Position numbers and translations under genes: made by a program
The notes under the pieces: generated by a model
What the model saw: only the letters and a program-made list of their open reading frames with translations
Told to the model about the DNA's origin: nothing
Databases searched by the model: none
NCBI RefSeq assembly: GCF_002149965.1
Contig: NZ_MSQB01000020.1
Coordinates: 42,934 to 106,933, forward strand
DNA length: 64,000 nt
Direction of reading: 5' to 3'
Source: Novosphingobium panipatense
Lineage (GTDB): Bacteria > Pseudomonadota > Alphaproteobacteria > Sphingomonadales > Sphingomonadaceae
Shown: piece after piece, positions 25,457 to 33,495 of the stretch
How the letters are laid out: every line of letters begins with the position of its first letter
Numbering within the stretch: position 1 is the stretch's first letter

Positions 25457-25550
25457 GATACTGTCGAAACTCCTGAAATCCGGCATCTGGTAGGAAAGCA
25501 TGCTTCTCGCGCGAACCGGGCGGCGGCGCAACCGGGGCGGCGGCGCCAGC

Positions 25551-25564
25551 GTACACATGTGTAC
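25551..25564. promoter_or_regulatory. Perfect 14-bp palindrome between rsmE and ubiA
   Basis: GTACACATGTGTAC is a perfect palindrome in the gap between divergent rsmE (start 25456) and ubiA (start 25616). It could be an operator for a dimeric regulator; no regulator is identified. Confidence 0.4.
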
Positions 25565-25615
25565 AAATCACGTTATTTCATGACAGCCCTGCCATGTTGG
25601 AGTACTCGTCCGGTC

Positions 25616-26530
25616 GTGAGCGACTCTCTTCTCGTCCCGGACACCGAACATCGCGGCCTCGTCTCGCTGCTACCGTCCGGTCTGCGCCCTTACGCCATGC
25701 TGGCCCGCTTCGATCGCCCGATCGGTTGGTGGCTGCTGTTCTGGCCCTGCGTCTGGGGGGTGCTGCTGGCGGGCGGGGAATCGCGCTGGGGCCTTATCCT
25801 CTGGCTGCTGCTGGGGTCGATCGCCATGCGCGGTGCGGGCTGCGTGCTGAACGACATCGTCGATGCCGACCTAGACCGCAAGGTCGCGCGCACGGCATCG
25901 CGCCCTGTCGCGAGCGGGCAAGTGAGTCCGAAGGCGGCCTGGATCTGGCTGCTGGCCCTCTGCGCGATCGGCCTCGTGGTCCTGCTGCAACTGCGCTGGC
26001 AGGCACAGCTCACAGCGCTAGGCAGCGTCGCGCTGGTCGCCGCCTATCCCTTCATGAAGCGGATCACCTGGTGGCCGCAGGCCTGGCTGGGCATGGTCTT
26101 CACCTGGGGCGCGCTGGTCGGCTGGGTGGAGATTCGCGGAGACCAGCTCGCCGTCATGGCCGCACTCTACGCCGGATCGATCTTCTGGTGCATCGGCTAC
26201 GATACGATCTACGCATTGCAGGACCGGGAGGATGACGCCGTGGTCGGCATCCGTTCGTCCGCGCTGCGGCTCGGCAGCCATGTGCGTGGCGGCGTGGCCG
26301 GGTTCTACGTCCTCGCCCTGGCTTTCTGGGCGCTGGGATTCTGGACCCTGCGCCATGATTGGGTGGCCTTGGTGGGCCTGCTGCCCGTGGCGCTGCACCT
26401 GGGCTTCCAGGTCGTCACGCTCGATACCGAGGATGGAGAAAACGCCCTCGCCCGCTTCCGCTCGAACCGCGACCTCGGACTGGTGATGGCCCTGGCTTGC
26501 TGGGTCGTCGGTAATGCCGGGATCCTCTGA
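25616..26530 (+). CDS. ubiA: 4-hydroxybenzoate polyprenyltransferase UbiA
   Basis: A 304-residue membrane enzyme from a GTG start (an ATG at 25580 in the same frame is possible but has no visible ribosome-binding site). Both aspartate-rich prenyl-diphosphate motifs are present: NDIVDADLDRKVARTASRPV near residue 75 and YDTIYALQDREDD near 200. About eight hydrophobic helices surround them. UbiA attaches the polyprenyl chain to 4-hydroxybenzoate in ubiquinone synthesis. It is followed by copy C of the three-hairpin repeat. Confidence 0.92.
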   Translation: MSDSLLVPDTEHRGLVSLLPSGLRPYAMLARFDRPIGWWLLFWPCVWGVLLAGGESRWGLILWLLLGSIAMRGAGCVLNDIVDADLDRKVARTASRPVASGQVSPKAAWIWLLALCAIGLVVLLQLRWQAQLTALGSVALVAAYPFMKRITWWPQAWLGMVFTWGALVGWVEIRGDQLAVMAALYAGSIFWCIGYDTIYALQDREDDAVVGIRSSALRLGSHVRGGVAGFYVLALAFWALGFWTLRHDWVALVGLLPVALHLGFQVVTLDTEDGENALARFRSNRDLGLVMALACWVVGNAGIL

Positions 26531-26548
26531 TCCCGGCGCGGAGCTCGT

Positions 26549-26683
26549 TTGAAAATCCGCCGGAAGCGGATTTTAGCGGCACCGGCCCTCTCCCGCACCC
26601 GACCTCCCATAGGGTACTATCGTCGGGAGGTCGGGTGCGGGAGAGGGCCGGTGCCGCCTCAAAAATGCCCTTCAGGCATTTTT
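26549..26683. repeat. Three-hairpin repeat, copy C
   Basis: The order is GAAAATCCGC/GCGGATTTT hairpin (26551-26574), then a long GC stem beginning GCGGCACCGGCCCTCTCCCG with loop ATAGGGTACTATCGTCG, then AAAAATGCC/GGCATTTTT (26661-26683). It lies between convergent ubiA and the glyoxalase pseudogene. The loop is in the inverted orientation relative to copies D and E. Confidence 0.85.
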
Positions 26684-26693
26684 CAAGCAAATC

Positions 26694-27063
26694 TCAATCG
26701 TAGCTGACCAGCTCGAATTCTATCCCGTCCCAGTCGAAGAAGTAAAACCGCCGCCCCGGCGCGTAGTCCGCGTGGTTGAAGGGTTGCAGCCCGGCATCGA
26801 TCACGACCCGTTCGGCGGCGTCGAGATCGTTCACCACCAGCCCGACATGATTGAGCGGCGTTCCTTTCGGGAAGCGATCGTGCGGCTTCCGGTCCGTATA
26901 GACGGCGATATAGCTGAAATCGCCGCCGACATGGATGGTCTCGCCGCCATTGATGGCAGGCGCGCCAGCGCTCGTGCCAGCCGAGCAGATCCTGCAGAAG
27001 CGTTGAACTCCGGTCGATGTCGTTGACCGTGATATTGGCGTGTTCGAGGCGGCCCTGGGCCAT
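26694..27063 (-). pseudogene. Frameshifted glyoxalase/VOC family gene under a SoxR box
   Basis: Starting at the ATG at 27063 the frame encodes MAQGRLEHANITVNDIDRSS and continues to LGWHERW, a normal VOC start. The rest of the domain (AINGGETIHVGGDFSYIAVY, PLNHVGLVVNDLDAAERVV, GRRFYFFDWDGIEFELVSYD) lies in a different frame and ends at TGA 26694-26696. The switch falls around 26955-26975 and would be repaired by restoring one base. The gene is otherwise undamaged, so this is a recent mutation or a sequence error. The SoxR box 53 bases upstream suggests redox control. VOC proteins bind a metal and act as lyases, dioxygenases or resistance proteins. Confidence 0.75.
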
Positions 27064-27115
27064 TTTTGGTATCTCCTGCTTATTACCGGTCTTCGCCGGC
27101 TTGGCATTGATGCAA

Positions 27116-27133
27116 CCTCAAGTTAACTTGAGG
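27116..27133 (-). promoter_or_regulatory. SoxR box upstream of the glyoxalase pseudogene
   Basis: CCTCAAGTTAACTTGAGG is a perfect 18-bp palindrome identical to the classical SoxR operator of the E. coli soxS promoter. On the minus strand TTGACC overlaps its left edge and is followed, after a 19-base spacer, by CATCAA. The over-long spacer is the hallmark of MerR-type activation. The divergent soxR gene lies 188 bases to the right. Confidence 0.9.
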
Positions 27134-27156
27134 TCAAGCACAAAGTGGTGAGCCCG

Positions 27157-27287
27157 TTTGAAAATGCCCGGATGGGCATTTTGAGCGGCACCGGCCCACG
27201 CCCCCACCCACCACCCAACGGTAGTATCCTGCGGGTGGTGGGTGGGGGCGTGGGCCGGTGCCGCAAAATCCGCCAGCGGCGGATTTT
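27157..27287. repeat. Three-hairpin repeat, copy D (in the soxR leader)
   Basis: GAAAATGCCC/GGGCATTTT (27159-27182), then a long GC stem from 27184 to 27264 with loop AACGGTAGTATCCTGCG, then AAAATCCGCC/GGCGGATTTT (27265-27287). This is the only copy placed between divergent genes. It ends 33 bases before the soxR start codon. Confidence 0.85.
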
Positions 27288-27320
27288 CAAACCGCATCTA
27301 GGAGGCATCCAGAGAAATCC

Positions 27321-27761
27321 GTGATCCAGGATCGCTTCATATCCATCGGCTATCTGGCGCGGCGTACCGGCGTGGCGGTTTCGGCGATCCGTTTTTACGA
27401 GGAAAAGGGCCTGCTCACCTCGCTGCGATCCAGCGGCAACCAGCGCCGCTTCCTGCGTTCCGACATTCGCCGGGTCAGCTTCGTGCTGATCGCGCAGAAA
27501 CTGGGGCTGGGCCTTGCGGAGATCGAGCGCGAGCTTTCCGCCTTGCCGCAAGGGCGCACGCCGACGCTGGAGGACTGGGAACGCATCAGCGTTTCGATGC
27601 GCGAGGCGATCGACGCGAAGATCGCACTGCTGGAACTCACACGCCGCAAGCTGGACGAATGTATCGGCTGCGGCTGCCTGAGCCTGGCGAAATGCCGGCT
27701 CTACAACTATGCGGACGAAGCCGCCGCGCAGGGGCCGGGGCCGCGCTTCGTGCTCAAGTAG
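27321..27761 (+). CDS. soxR: Redox-sensitive transcriptional activator SoxR
   Basis: A 146-residue MerR-family regulator from a GTG start. The winged HTH begins IGYLARRTGVAVSAIRFYEE and is followed by a dimerisation helix. The C-terminal [2Fe-2S] site is CIGCGCLSLAKC, with the four cysteines in the C-x2-C-x-C-x5-C spacing of SoxR. Oxidation of the cluster by redox-cycling compounds activates target promoters. A matching SoxR box lies upstream of the adjacent divergent glyoxalase gene. No soxS is present, as expected outside enterics. The leader contains copy D of the hairpin repeat. Confidence 0.95.
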   Translation: MIQDRFISIGYLARRTGVAVSAIRFYEEKGLLTSLRSSGNQRRFLRSDIRRVSFVLIAQKLGLGLAEIERELSALPQGRTPTLEDWERISVSMREAIDAKIALLELTRRKLDECIGCGCLSLAKCRLYNYADEAAAQGPGPRFVLK

Positions 27762-27764
27762 CGA

Positions 27765-28046
27765 TCAGATGCCGAGCGCCTTGCGCAGTTCGGCATTGAT
27801 CCGCGATTGCCAGCCCTTGCCGGTCGCGCGAAATCCCTCGACGACTTCGGGATCGAGGCGCAGCGTCACCTGCTTCTTGGGGTTTTGCGAAGGCGGGCGG
27901 CCGATGGATTTGAGCGTTCCAGAGGCCGGGCGGACCAGCCTTTCGCCTTCGTAGACGGCGGCCTGCGCGAACACCTCCTCGGTCCATTCGACATCGTCGT
28001 CATCAGGATCAATCCAAGGTTCGGATGCGGGCTTCGTGTTCGCCAT
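27765..28046 (-). CDS. brnA: BrnA-type antitoxin
   Basis: A protein of about 93 residues (starts at 28046 or 28055). The C-terminal ribbon-helix-helix segment KKQVTLRLDPEVVEGFRATG followed by WQSRINAELRKAL is the BrnA DNA-binding domain. The acidic N-terminus (DPDDDDVEWTEEVFAQA) is typical of the toxin-binding part. It overlaps the end of brnT by 38 bases or more, so the pair is translationally coupled with the toxin gene first, the usual brnTA order. It neutralises BrnT and should repress the brnT promoter. Confidence 0.92.
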   Translation of the reverse strand: MANTKPASEPWIDPDDDDVEWTEEVFAQAAVYEGERLVRPASGTLKSIGRPPSQNPKKQVTLRLDPEVVEGFRATGKGWQSRINAELRKALGI

Positions 28047-28305
28047 GATGTGCATGCCTCATCGTTATGATGCGCCGTGTTCCTTCGCGAGGCGTCCAGA
28101 CCAGGGACACGCGCCTACCGCGAAGATAGCCGAAGACGCGATAACGGATTTCTCCGTAGTCCTTGCGGTCGTCCAGGATCTGGACATGCATCCCCGCGAA
28201 GACGAGATGCGCATCGGCAAGATCGAGGCCGCGTTCCAACAGGATCTTCGCGCGCTTTTTCGGATCGAAGCTGATCCTTGCCGGATTTGCGCTGGATTCT
28301 TCCAT
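28009..28305 (-). CDS. brnT: BrnT-type ribonuclease toxin
   Basis: A 98-residue RelE-fold toxin. The family pattern FDPKKRAKILLERGLDLADA, DDRKDYGEIRYRVFGYLRGR, and SLVWTPREGTRRIITMRHA is clear, and the His/Arg-rich C-terminus fits an RNase active site. BrnT cleaves RNA and halts translation under stress when BrnA is lost. A well-formed promoter lies at 28351-28379, between this gene and the end of smc. The stop codon lies inside the brnA reading frame. Confidence 0.93.
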   Translation of the reverse strand: MEESSANPARISFDPKKRAKILLERGLDLADAHLVFAGMHVQILDDRKDYGEIRYRVFGYLRGRRVSLVWTPREGTRRIITMRHAHHGEHEARIRTLD

Positions 28306-28350
28306 GGACGGTGTGAATGCCTTCGCATTTCAAACCGAGCCAATGAAATT

Positions 28351-28379
28351 TATGTAACTACAAAAAGGTCGCGCGTCAA
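28351..28379 (-). promoter_or_regulatory. Sigma-70 promoter of brnTA with an overlapping palindromic operator
   Basis: On the minus strand TTGACG (28379-28374) is followed by exactly 17 bases and TACATA (28356-28351). The palindrome TGTAACTACA (28353-28362) overlaps the -10 element and is a plausible BrnA operator. Confidence 0.7.
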
Positions 28380-28381
28380 TC

Positions 28382-31300
28382 TCATTCCGCCGCCAGCAGT
28401 TCCTCCGCGCCGACCAGATCGACGCTGACCAGCCGCGACACGCCCTTTTCCACCATGGTCACGCCGAACAGGCGGTGCATGCGGCTCATCGTCACGGCGT
28501 TGTGGGTGACGATCAGGTAGCGCGTGTCGGTTTCCTGCGTCATCGCTTCGAGCAGGTCGCAGAAGCGCTCGATATTGGCATCGTCGAGCGGTGCGTCGAC
28601 TTCGTCCAGCACGCAGATCGGCGCGGGATTGGTCAGGAACAGGGCGAAGATCAGGGCGACTGCGGTAAGCGCCTGCTCGCCGCCCGAAAGCAGGGTGAGC
28701 GACTGGAGGCGCTTGCCCGGAGGCTGGGCGAAGATCTCCAGCCCCGCTTCCAGCGGATCGTCCGAATCGACGAGCGCGAGGTGGGCCTGGCCGCCCTGGA
28801 ACAGGCGCGTGAAGAGGCGGCGGAAGTGCCCGTCCACGGCCTCGAACGCGGCACGCAGGCGTTCGCGGCCTTCGCGGTTGAGATTGCCGATCGAGCCGCG
28901 CAGGCGGTTCACCGCTTCGGCCAGTTCGGCCTTCTCGGTAATGCTGGTGCCGAGCTGGGCTTCGGCTTCGGCCAGTTCGGTGGCGGCGACGAGGTTGACC
29001 GGGCCGATCCGCTCGCGGTCGGCCATAAGCCGCTCCATGGCCGCCATCTCGTCCGGCGCGGCGCCGACATCAGCCGGGGCGAAGGCGAAGCGTTCGGGCA
29101 GGACCGGCGGCGGGCACTGGAAGCGCTCGCCCGAGATGCGGGTCATCTCGACGCGGCGGCCGTCCTCGTTTTCGGCGCGGGCGGCGGCGCCTGCGCGGTT
29201 CTCGCGGGCGCTGGCCAGCATTTCCTGCGCGGCGGCAAGCGCGGCATCGGCCTTGCGGGCGGCGTCGGTCACGAAAGCGACGGCGGCCTCCGCCTTGCCC
29301 AGTTCCTCGGCAATGCGATTGCGCACCGCTTCGCCCTGCTCGATCTGTTCCATCAGCGAGGCAGGCTTGGCGGCGATCACGGCGCGCTCGGTCTCGATCT
29401 CCTCAAGCCGTCCGGCCATCTGCGCGAGGCGGTTGGCGGCGTCTCCGGCGCGCGACTGCCAGTTGCGGATATCGCCGCGCTGGGATCCCGTGCGTTCGCG
29501 GGCGACGGCCAGGGCCTGGTCGTGCGAGGCGAGGGTCGCGGTGGATATCTGCAGCGTGGCGCGGGCGGCGTCGTTCTTTTCGCGCGCGGCTTCCAGCCCG
29601 GCGCGGCCCTTTTCGGGATCGGGCAGGGCGGAGCGCTTGCCTTCGGCCAGGGCGATGTCGCGTTCTGCGGCCTGGCGCTGCTCGGCCAGATCGCCCTGGG
29701 CGCGGTCCAGTTCGGCGCGGCGCGACTGCTGGCGCTGGCGGGCGTCCTCGGCCTGATCGGCGGCGCGCAGGGCGGCGCGTTCGGCATTGGCGGCCTCGGC
29801 AATGGTGCGCTCGGCGGCGACCACGGCGGCGGCGTGGGCGGAGAGTTCCTGCTGCACCGCGCCCTGCCGCGCTTCGGCGGCGGCGAGTGCTTCGCGCAGC
29901 GGCGGAAGCTGGGTTTCGAGATCGGCAAAGCGGTTTTCCGCTTCGAGCCGGGCCGCTTCGGCGGCGCCTTCGCCGCGCGCGACGAAGCCGTCCCAGCGGC
30001 GCAGGGCGCCTGCACGGGTAACCAGCCACTCGCCCTTGCCGAGTTCGCGGCCATCGTCTTCCTCGACCACATGAACGAGGGCGAGGCGCGCCGCGAGTTC
30101 CGCCGGACACTGGGTGACATGGGCGGCCAGGCTGTCCTTCACTGCAGCCGGGGCTTGCGCGCCGGTCCAGAACCGGCCGTCCGCTTTGGCGACTTCGCCC
30201 AGCGGCGCCTTGGCATCGCGGCCGAGCACGGCGGCGAGCGCGCGTTCGTATCCCGGCGCGGCGCGCACCGCGTCGATGGCGACGGGAAGCCCGTGCGCGG
30301 CTTTCGCGCCCTTGGCGCGGGCTTCGCGGTCCCTGGTAAGGGCGGAATGTTCGCGTTCGATGCCGGTCAGGTCGGCGCGGGCGGCGGCGAGCGCCGAGGC
30401 GGCGGCATCGCGCTCGCCCTGAAGCTCGGCCTTGCGGGCCTGCTGTGCGTCCAGCCCTTCGCGCGCGGCGGCGAGGGCGGCACTGGCTTCCTCGGCGCGG
30501 GCGCGCGCCTCGGTGACGGCCTTGTCGAGATCGCCCGCAGCCTCCAGCGCCTGGACCTGGGCTTCGAGCCGGGCGGCTTCGGCGGCGAGCCGGTCGAGAC
30601 GGCCCTTCGCCTGCGCCAGTTCGGCTTCGGCGATCCGCCATTCGGCCTCGACCCCGGCCTGCGCGGCAGTGGCCTGCGCCAGATCGAGTTCGGCGCTGCG
30701 GGCAGCGCGCTCGGCGCCTTCGAGGGCATTGGCAAGGCGCGGGCGCTGGGCCTCGTCCTGTTCGAGCTGCTTCGCCCCTTCCGCCAGATCGCGTTCCAGC
30801 CGGGCGAGGGCCTCGGCGGCGTCGCGGGTCATGCGGTCGGCATCGCCGCGATCCTCGTCCAGCCGGGCCTTCTGGCGTTCGAGGTCCTTCAGCCGCTGTT
30901 CGGCCGCTTCCAGCTGGCTGGTGAGCGTGGCCATGCGGTGGCCCTGGGCGCTGGCATCGTCGCGCCGGTCGGCGAGTTCGTCGCGGGCCTCCACCAGCGC
31001 CTCGGCAGCCTTGGCCTGGGCGTCCTGCGCCAGCTTCGCGGCGTCCTGCGCCTCGCTGACGCGGGTTTCGGCCCCTTGGGCTTCCTTCTTCGCGGCTTCG
31101 GCAGCCTGGGCGGCGTCGCGCCAGCGGGCGAAGACCAGCCGTGCTTCGGCCAGGCGGATATCGTCCGACAGTGCCTTGTAGCGTTCGGCGGCCTTGGCCT
31201 GGCGGCGCAGCCCCGCGACCTGCTTGTCCAGCCCGGCCATGAGGTCTTCGAGGCGCGAGAGGTTGGCTTCGGTGGCGCGCAGCTTCTGCTCGGCATCCTT

Positions 31301-31819
31301 GCGGCGGACGTGAAGACCGGCAATGCCCGCCGCCTCTTCCAGCATGGCGCGGCGTTCGGCGGGCTTGGCGGCGATGACCGCGGCGATGCGGCCCTGGCTG
31401 ACGAGCGCCGGGCTGTGCGCGCCGGTGGCGGCATCGGCAAAGACCAGCGAGACGTCCTTGGCGCGCACGTCGCTGCCGTTGATCCGGTAGGCACTGCCCG
31501 CGCCGCGCTCGATGCGGCGGACCACTTCCAGTTCCTCGCGCACGCCGCGCGCGTCGGGGGCGGCATCGGCCTGGAGCACGACTTCGGCAAAGGCGCGGGG
31601 CGGACGCGTGGCGGTGCCCGCGAAGATCACGTCCTCCATGCCGCCGCCGCGCATCGACTTGGCCGAGCTTTCGCCCATGACCCAGCGGATCGCTTCGAGC
31701 AGGTTGGACTTGCCGCAGCCGTTGGGGCCGACCACGCCGGTCAGCCCCGGTTCGATGCGCAATTCCGCAGGCTCTACGAAACTCTTAAAACCGGTGAGCT
31801 TGAGCCGTTTTATGCGCAT
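28382..31819 (-). CDS. smc: Chromosome segregation protein SMC
   Basis: A 1145-residue SMC ATPase. The N-terminal head has Walker A in VVGPNGCGKSNLLEAIRWVM near residue 30. Two long Ala/Glu/Arg-rich coiled coils flank a hinge at roughly residues 480-620 (ERALAAVLGRDAKAPLGEVA and following). The C-terminal head has the ABC signature LLSGGEQALTAVAL and Walker B ICVLDEVDAPLDD. SMC compacts and segregates the chromosome with ScpA and ScpB, both encoded at 51011-52512. It lies 33 bases after a DsbA-like lipoprotein gene on the same strand, and is followed by brnTA with its own promoter. Confidence 0.97.
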   Translation of the reverse strand: MRIKRLKLTGFKSFVEPAELRIEPGLTGVVGPNGCGKSNLLEAIRWVMGESSAKSMRGGGMEDVIFAGTATRPPRAFAEVVLQADAAPDARGVREELEVVRRIERGAGSAYRINGSDVRAKDVSLVFADAATGAHSPALVSQGRIAAVIAAKPAERRAMLEEAAGIAGLHVRRKDAEQKLRATEANLSRLEDLMAGLDKQVAGLRRQAKAAERYKALSDDIRLAEARLVFARWRDAAQAAEAAKKEAQGAETRVSEAQDAAKLAQDAQAKAAEALVEARDELADRRDDASAQGHRMATLTSQLEAAEQRLKDLERQKARLDEDRGDADRMTRDAAEALARLERDLAEGAKQLEQDEAQRPRLANALEGAERAARSAELDLAQATAAQAGVEAEWRIAEAELAQAKGRLDRLAAEAARLEAQVQALEAAGDLDKAVTEARARAEEASAALAAAREGLDAQQARKAELQGERDAAASALAAARADLTGIEREHSALTRDREARAKGAKAAHGLPVAIDAVRAAPGYERALAAVLGRDAKAPLGEVAKADGRFWTGAQAPAAVKDSLAAHVTQCPAELAARLALVHVVEEDDGRELGKGEWLVTRAGALRRWDGFVARGEGAAEAARLEAENRFADLETQLPPLREALAAAEARQGAVQQELSAHAAAVVAAERTIAEAANAERAALRAADQAEDARQRQQSRRAELDRAQGDLAEQRQAAERDIALAEGKRSALPDPEKGRAGLEAAREKNDAARATLQISTATLASHDQALAVARERTGSQRGDIRNWQSRAGDAANRLAQMAGRLEEIETERAVIAAKPASLMEQIEQGEAVRNRIAEELGKAEAAVAFVTDAARKADAALAAAQEMLASARENRAGAAARAENEDGRRVEMTRISGERFQCPPPVLPERFAFAPADVGAAPDEMAAMERLMADRERIGPVNLVAATELAEAEAQLGTSITEKAELAEAVNRLRGSIGNLNREGRERLRAAFEAVDGHFRRLFTRLFQGGQAHLALVDSDDPLEAGLEIFAQPPGKRLQSLTLLSGGEQALTAVALIFALFLTNPAPICVLDEVDAPLDDANIERFCDLLEAMTQETDTRYLIVTHNAVTMSRMHRLFGVTMVEKGVSRLVSVDLVGAEELLAAE

Positions 31820-31852
31820 CTTGTCTGGTTCAATTCATGACGGCGGCGCGGA

Positions 31853-32620
31853 TCAGCGCGCGCCGGCTTCCTGCAGCTTGGGCTCGAGTTCCTTCCAGCC
31901 CATCGAGCCGACAGTGGTGCCGTTGATGATGAAAGTGGGCGTGCCGTTGATGTTGAGTTCGCTCGTCGCCTTCTGCGTCTGGTCGGCAAAGGCCTTGGCC
32001 TTGGCAGCGTCGCCCAGGCAGACCTTGGCCTGATCGCGCGAAATCCCGCGCGAGGCGAAGAATTCGGTCATGCCGCCGACTTCGGCGATGGCCAGCATCT
32101 GCTGATCCTTGGGCAGGTCCTGGATCTGCTTCATCCGCGCGTCACCGGCGGACTGGAGATTCTGGAACATGTTCGGCTGCCAGGCCCAGAACTGCTCGCT
32201 GAGCGGCAGGACGGCCTCGGTCGATCCGCAAGTGGCCAGCAGCGAGGCCGGAATATCGAAGGCATTGAGCATGAAGTAGCGCAGTTCGTAGCTCACGCGG
32301 CCGCTGGCGACGTAATCGTCACGCAGCTTTTCGTAGCTTTCATGCGCGAATTCGGCGCAGTGCGAGCACGACAGCGCGCCATATTCCACCAGCTTGATCG
32401 GCGCGTCGGGGTTGCCGATGCGATAGCCGCCCTCAGGCGTCTTCGTCACCATCTCGGCCCAGGACTTGCCGGCGGGCGGCGCGACCTTGGGCAGGGCCTG
32501 TTCCGACTTGGGCGCTTCGGTCGATCCGGCTTCCTTCTTGCCGCAGGAGGCGAGGCCGAGCGCGAGCGGCGCGGCGATCATTCCGAGGGCGAGTGTGCGC
32601 AGGGCGGTCTTGCGGAGCAT
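31853..32620 (-). CDS. DsbA-family thiol:disulfide interchange lipoprotein
   Basis: A 255-residue lipoprotein. The ATG at 32620 gives a clean signal with lipobox LASC (the longer frame upstream is rejected). The thioredoxin-fold active site is ALSCSHCAEFAHE with a C-S-H-C pair, and the cis-proline loop is NINGTPTFIING. The inserted helical domain of DsbA lies between them. It likely oxidises or isomerises disulfides in the periplasm, anchored to a membrane. A paralogue is encoded just upstream at 32740. The DUF721-dsbA-dsbA-smc order looks like one transcript. Confidence 0.88.
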   Translation of the reverse strand: MLRKTALRTLALGMIAAPLALGLASCGKKEAGSTEAPKSEQALPKVAPPAGKSWAEMVTKTPEGGYRIGNPDAPIKLVEYGALSCSHCAEFAHESYEKLRDDYVASGRVSYELRYFMLNAFDIPASLLATCGSTEAVLPLSEQFWAWQPNMFQNLQSAGDARMKQIQDLPKDQQMLAIAEVGGMTEFFASRGISRDQAKVCLGDAAKAKAFADQTQKATSELNINGTPTFIINGTTVGSMGWKELEPKLQEAGAR

Positions 32621-32739
32621 GGCGAATCCTTGTGAGAAGGCGGGGAAACTAGCGGAACGGCGGCGGGGATAACAGCGCGGGGGGCAGGAGCAGGGGGCGC
32701 TTTCCCACAGAAACACGCCCGTTTTGCGCAAACTTACTT

Positions 32740-33495
32740 TCAGATCGCGCCCTTGTGCTTTGCAGCCATCTGGGCGGTGATCTCCTTGGAGAGGCCCGCC
32801 CAGTCGTGGGCGTCGAGCAGCTTGCCGTTGAGGATGAAGCTGGGCGTGGAGTTCACGCCGTTCTTGGCGACGGTGGCCTGCTGCTGCTTGATCGTGTCGA
32901 ACACGGCCTCGTTGGCGAAGCAGGCATCGGCCTGGGTGCGGGTCATGCCCCAGGCGGCAACGCGCGAATAGAAGTCGAAATCGCTGGCGATGGCCTTCAT
33001 GCGTTCGGGCAGGGCGCCCTGATACCAGCGCTTCTGCTGTTCCTCGCTCATCTTCTCCAGCTTGCCCATCCAGGCATCCTGCCCGGTGAGGAAGGCATTA
33101 TGGCGCTGGAAGAAGCGCTTGGGATCGCCGCAGGTGGTCAGCATCGAGATGGTGAGGTCGATCGGGTTGCGCAGCAGGGTGGTCACCGTCACCGCGATCT
33201 GGCCCTTGGGCACCAGGTTCAGGCGCAGGGCCGGATCGGCCTCGCGGGTGAAGTGGGCGCAGTGCGGGCAGGTGTAGCTGACGAATTCGGTCAGCTGCAT
33301 ATCGGCCTTGGGATTGCCGAACATGTGGCTGCCGTCGGCCGTGACGACGATCTGGTTCGCCCAGTTGGAGGCCGGGTTCGAAGCGGGCGCCAGCGGCTTG
33401 TGGGCGGGCTTCGCGGCAGGCTTGGTAGCGGCCTGGACAGGAGCGGCAAGCAGGGCGAGGGTAGCGAGAGCGGCGAGGCGCAAGGTGGACTTCAT
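32740..33495 (-). CDS. Periplasmic DsbA-family thioredoxin-fold protein
   Basis: A 251-residue secreted paralogue of the next gene. It has a Sec signal peptide (MKSTLRLAALATLALLAAPV, cleavage after VQA), then the active site VSYTCPHCAHFTRE with a CPHC pair identical to E. coli DsbA, and a cis-Pro loop GVNSTPSFILNG. A GTG lies one codon upstream (33498) and overlaps the stop of the DUF721 gene, so the two are coupled. Together with the downstream paralogue it probably forms a sphingomonad oxidative-folding pair. No dsbB is seen in the window. Confidence 0.88.
   Translation of the reverse strand: MKSTLRLAALATLALLAAPVQAATKPAAKPAHKPLAPASNPASNWANQIVVTADGSHMFGNPKADMQLTEFVSYTCPHCAHFTREADPALRLNLVPKGQIAVTVTTLLRNPIDLTISMLTTCGDPKRFFQRHNAFLTGQDAWMGKLEKMSEEQQKRWYQGALPERMKAIASDFDFYSRVAAWGMTRTQADACFANEAVFDTIKQQQATVAKNGVNSTPSFILNGKLLDAHDWAGLSKEITAQMAAKHKGAI

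Noticed and set aside
28475..31840. An uninterrupted open frame of over 1100 codons antisense to smc
   Set aside because: Its product is low-complexity Gly/Ala/Arg-rich sequence typical of the complement of a GC-rich gene; smc on the other strand has all its domains.
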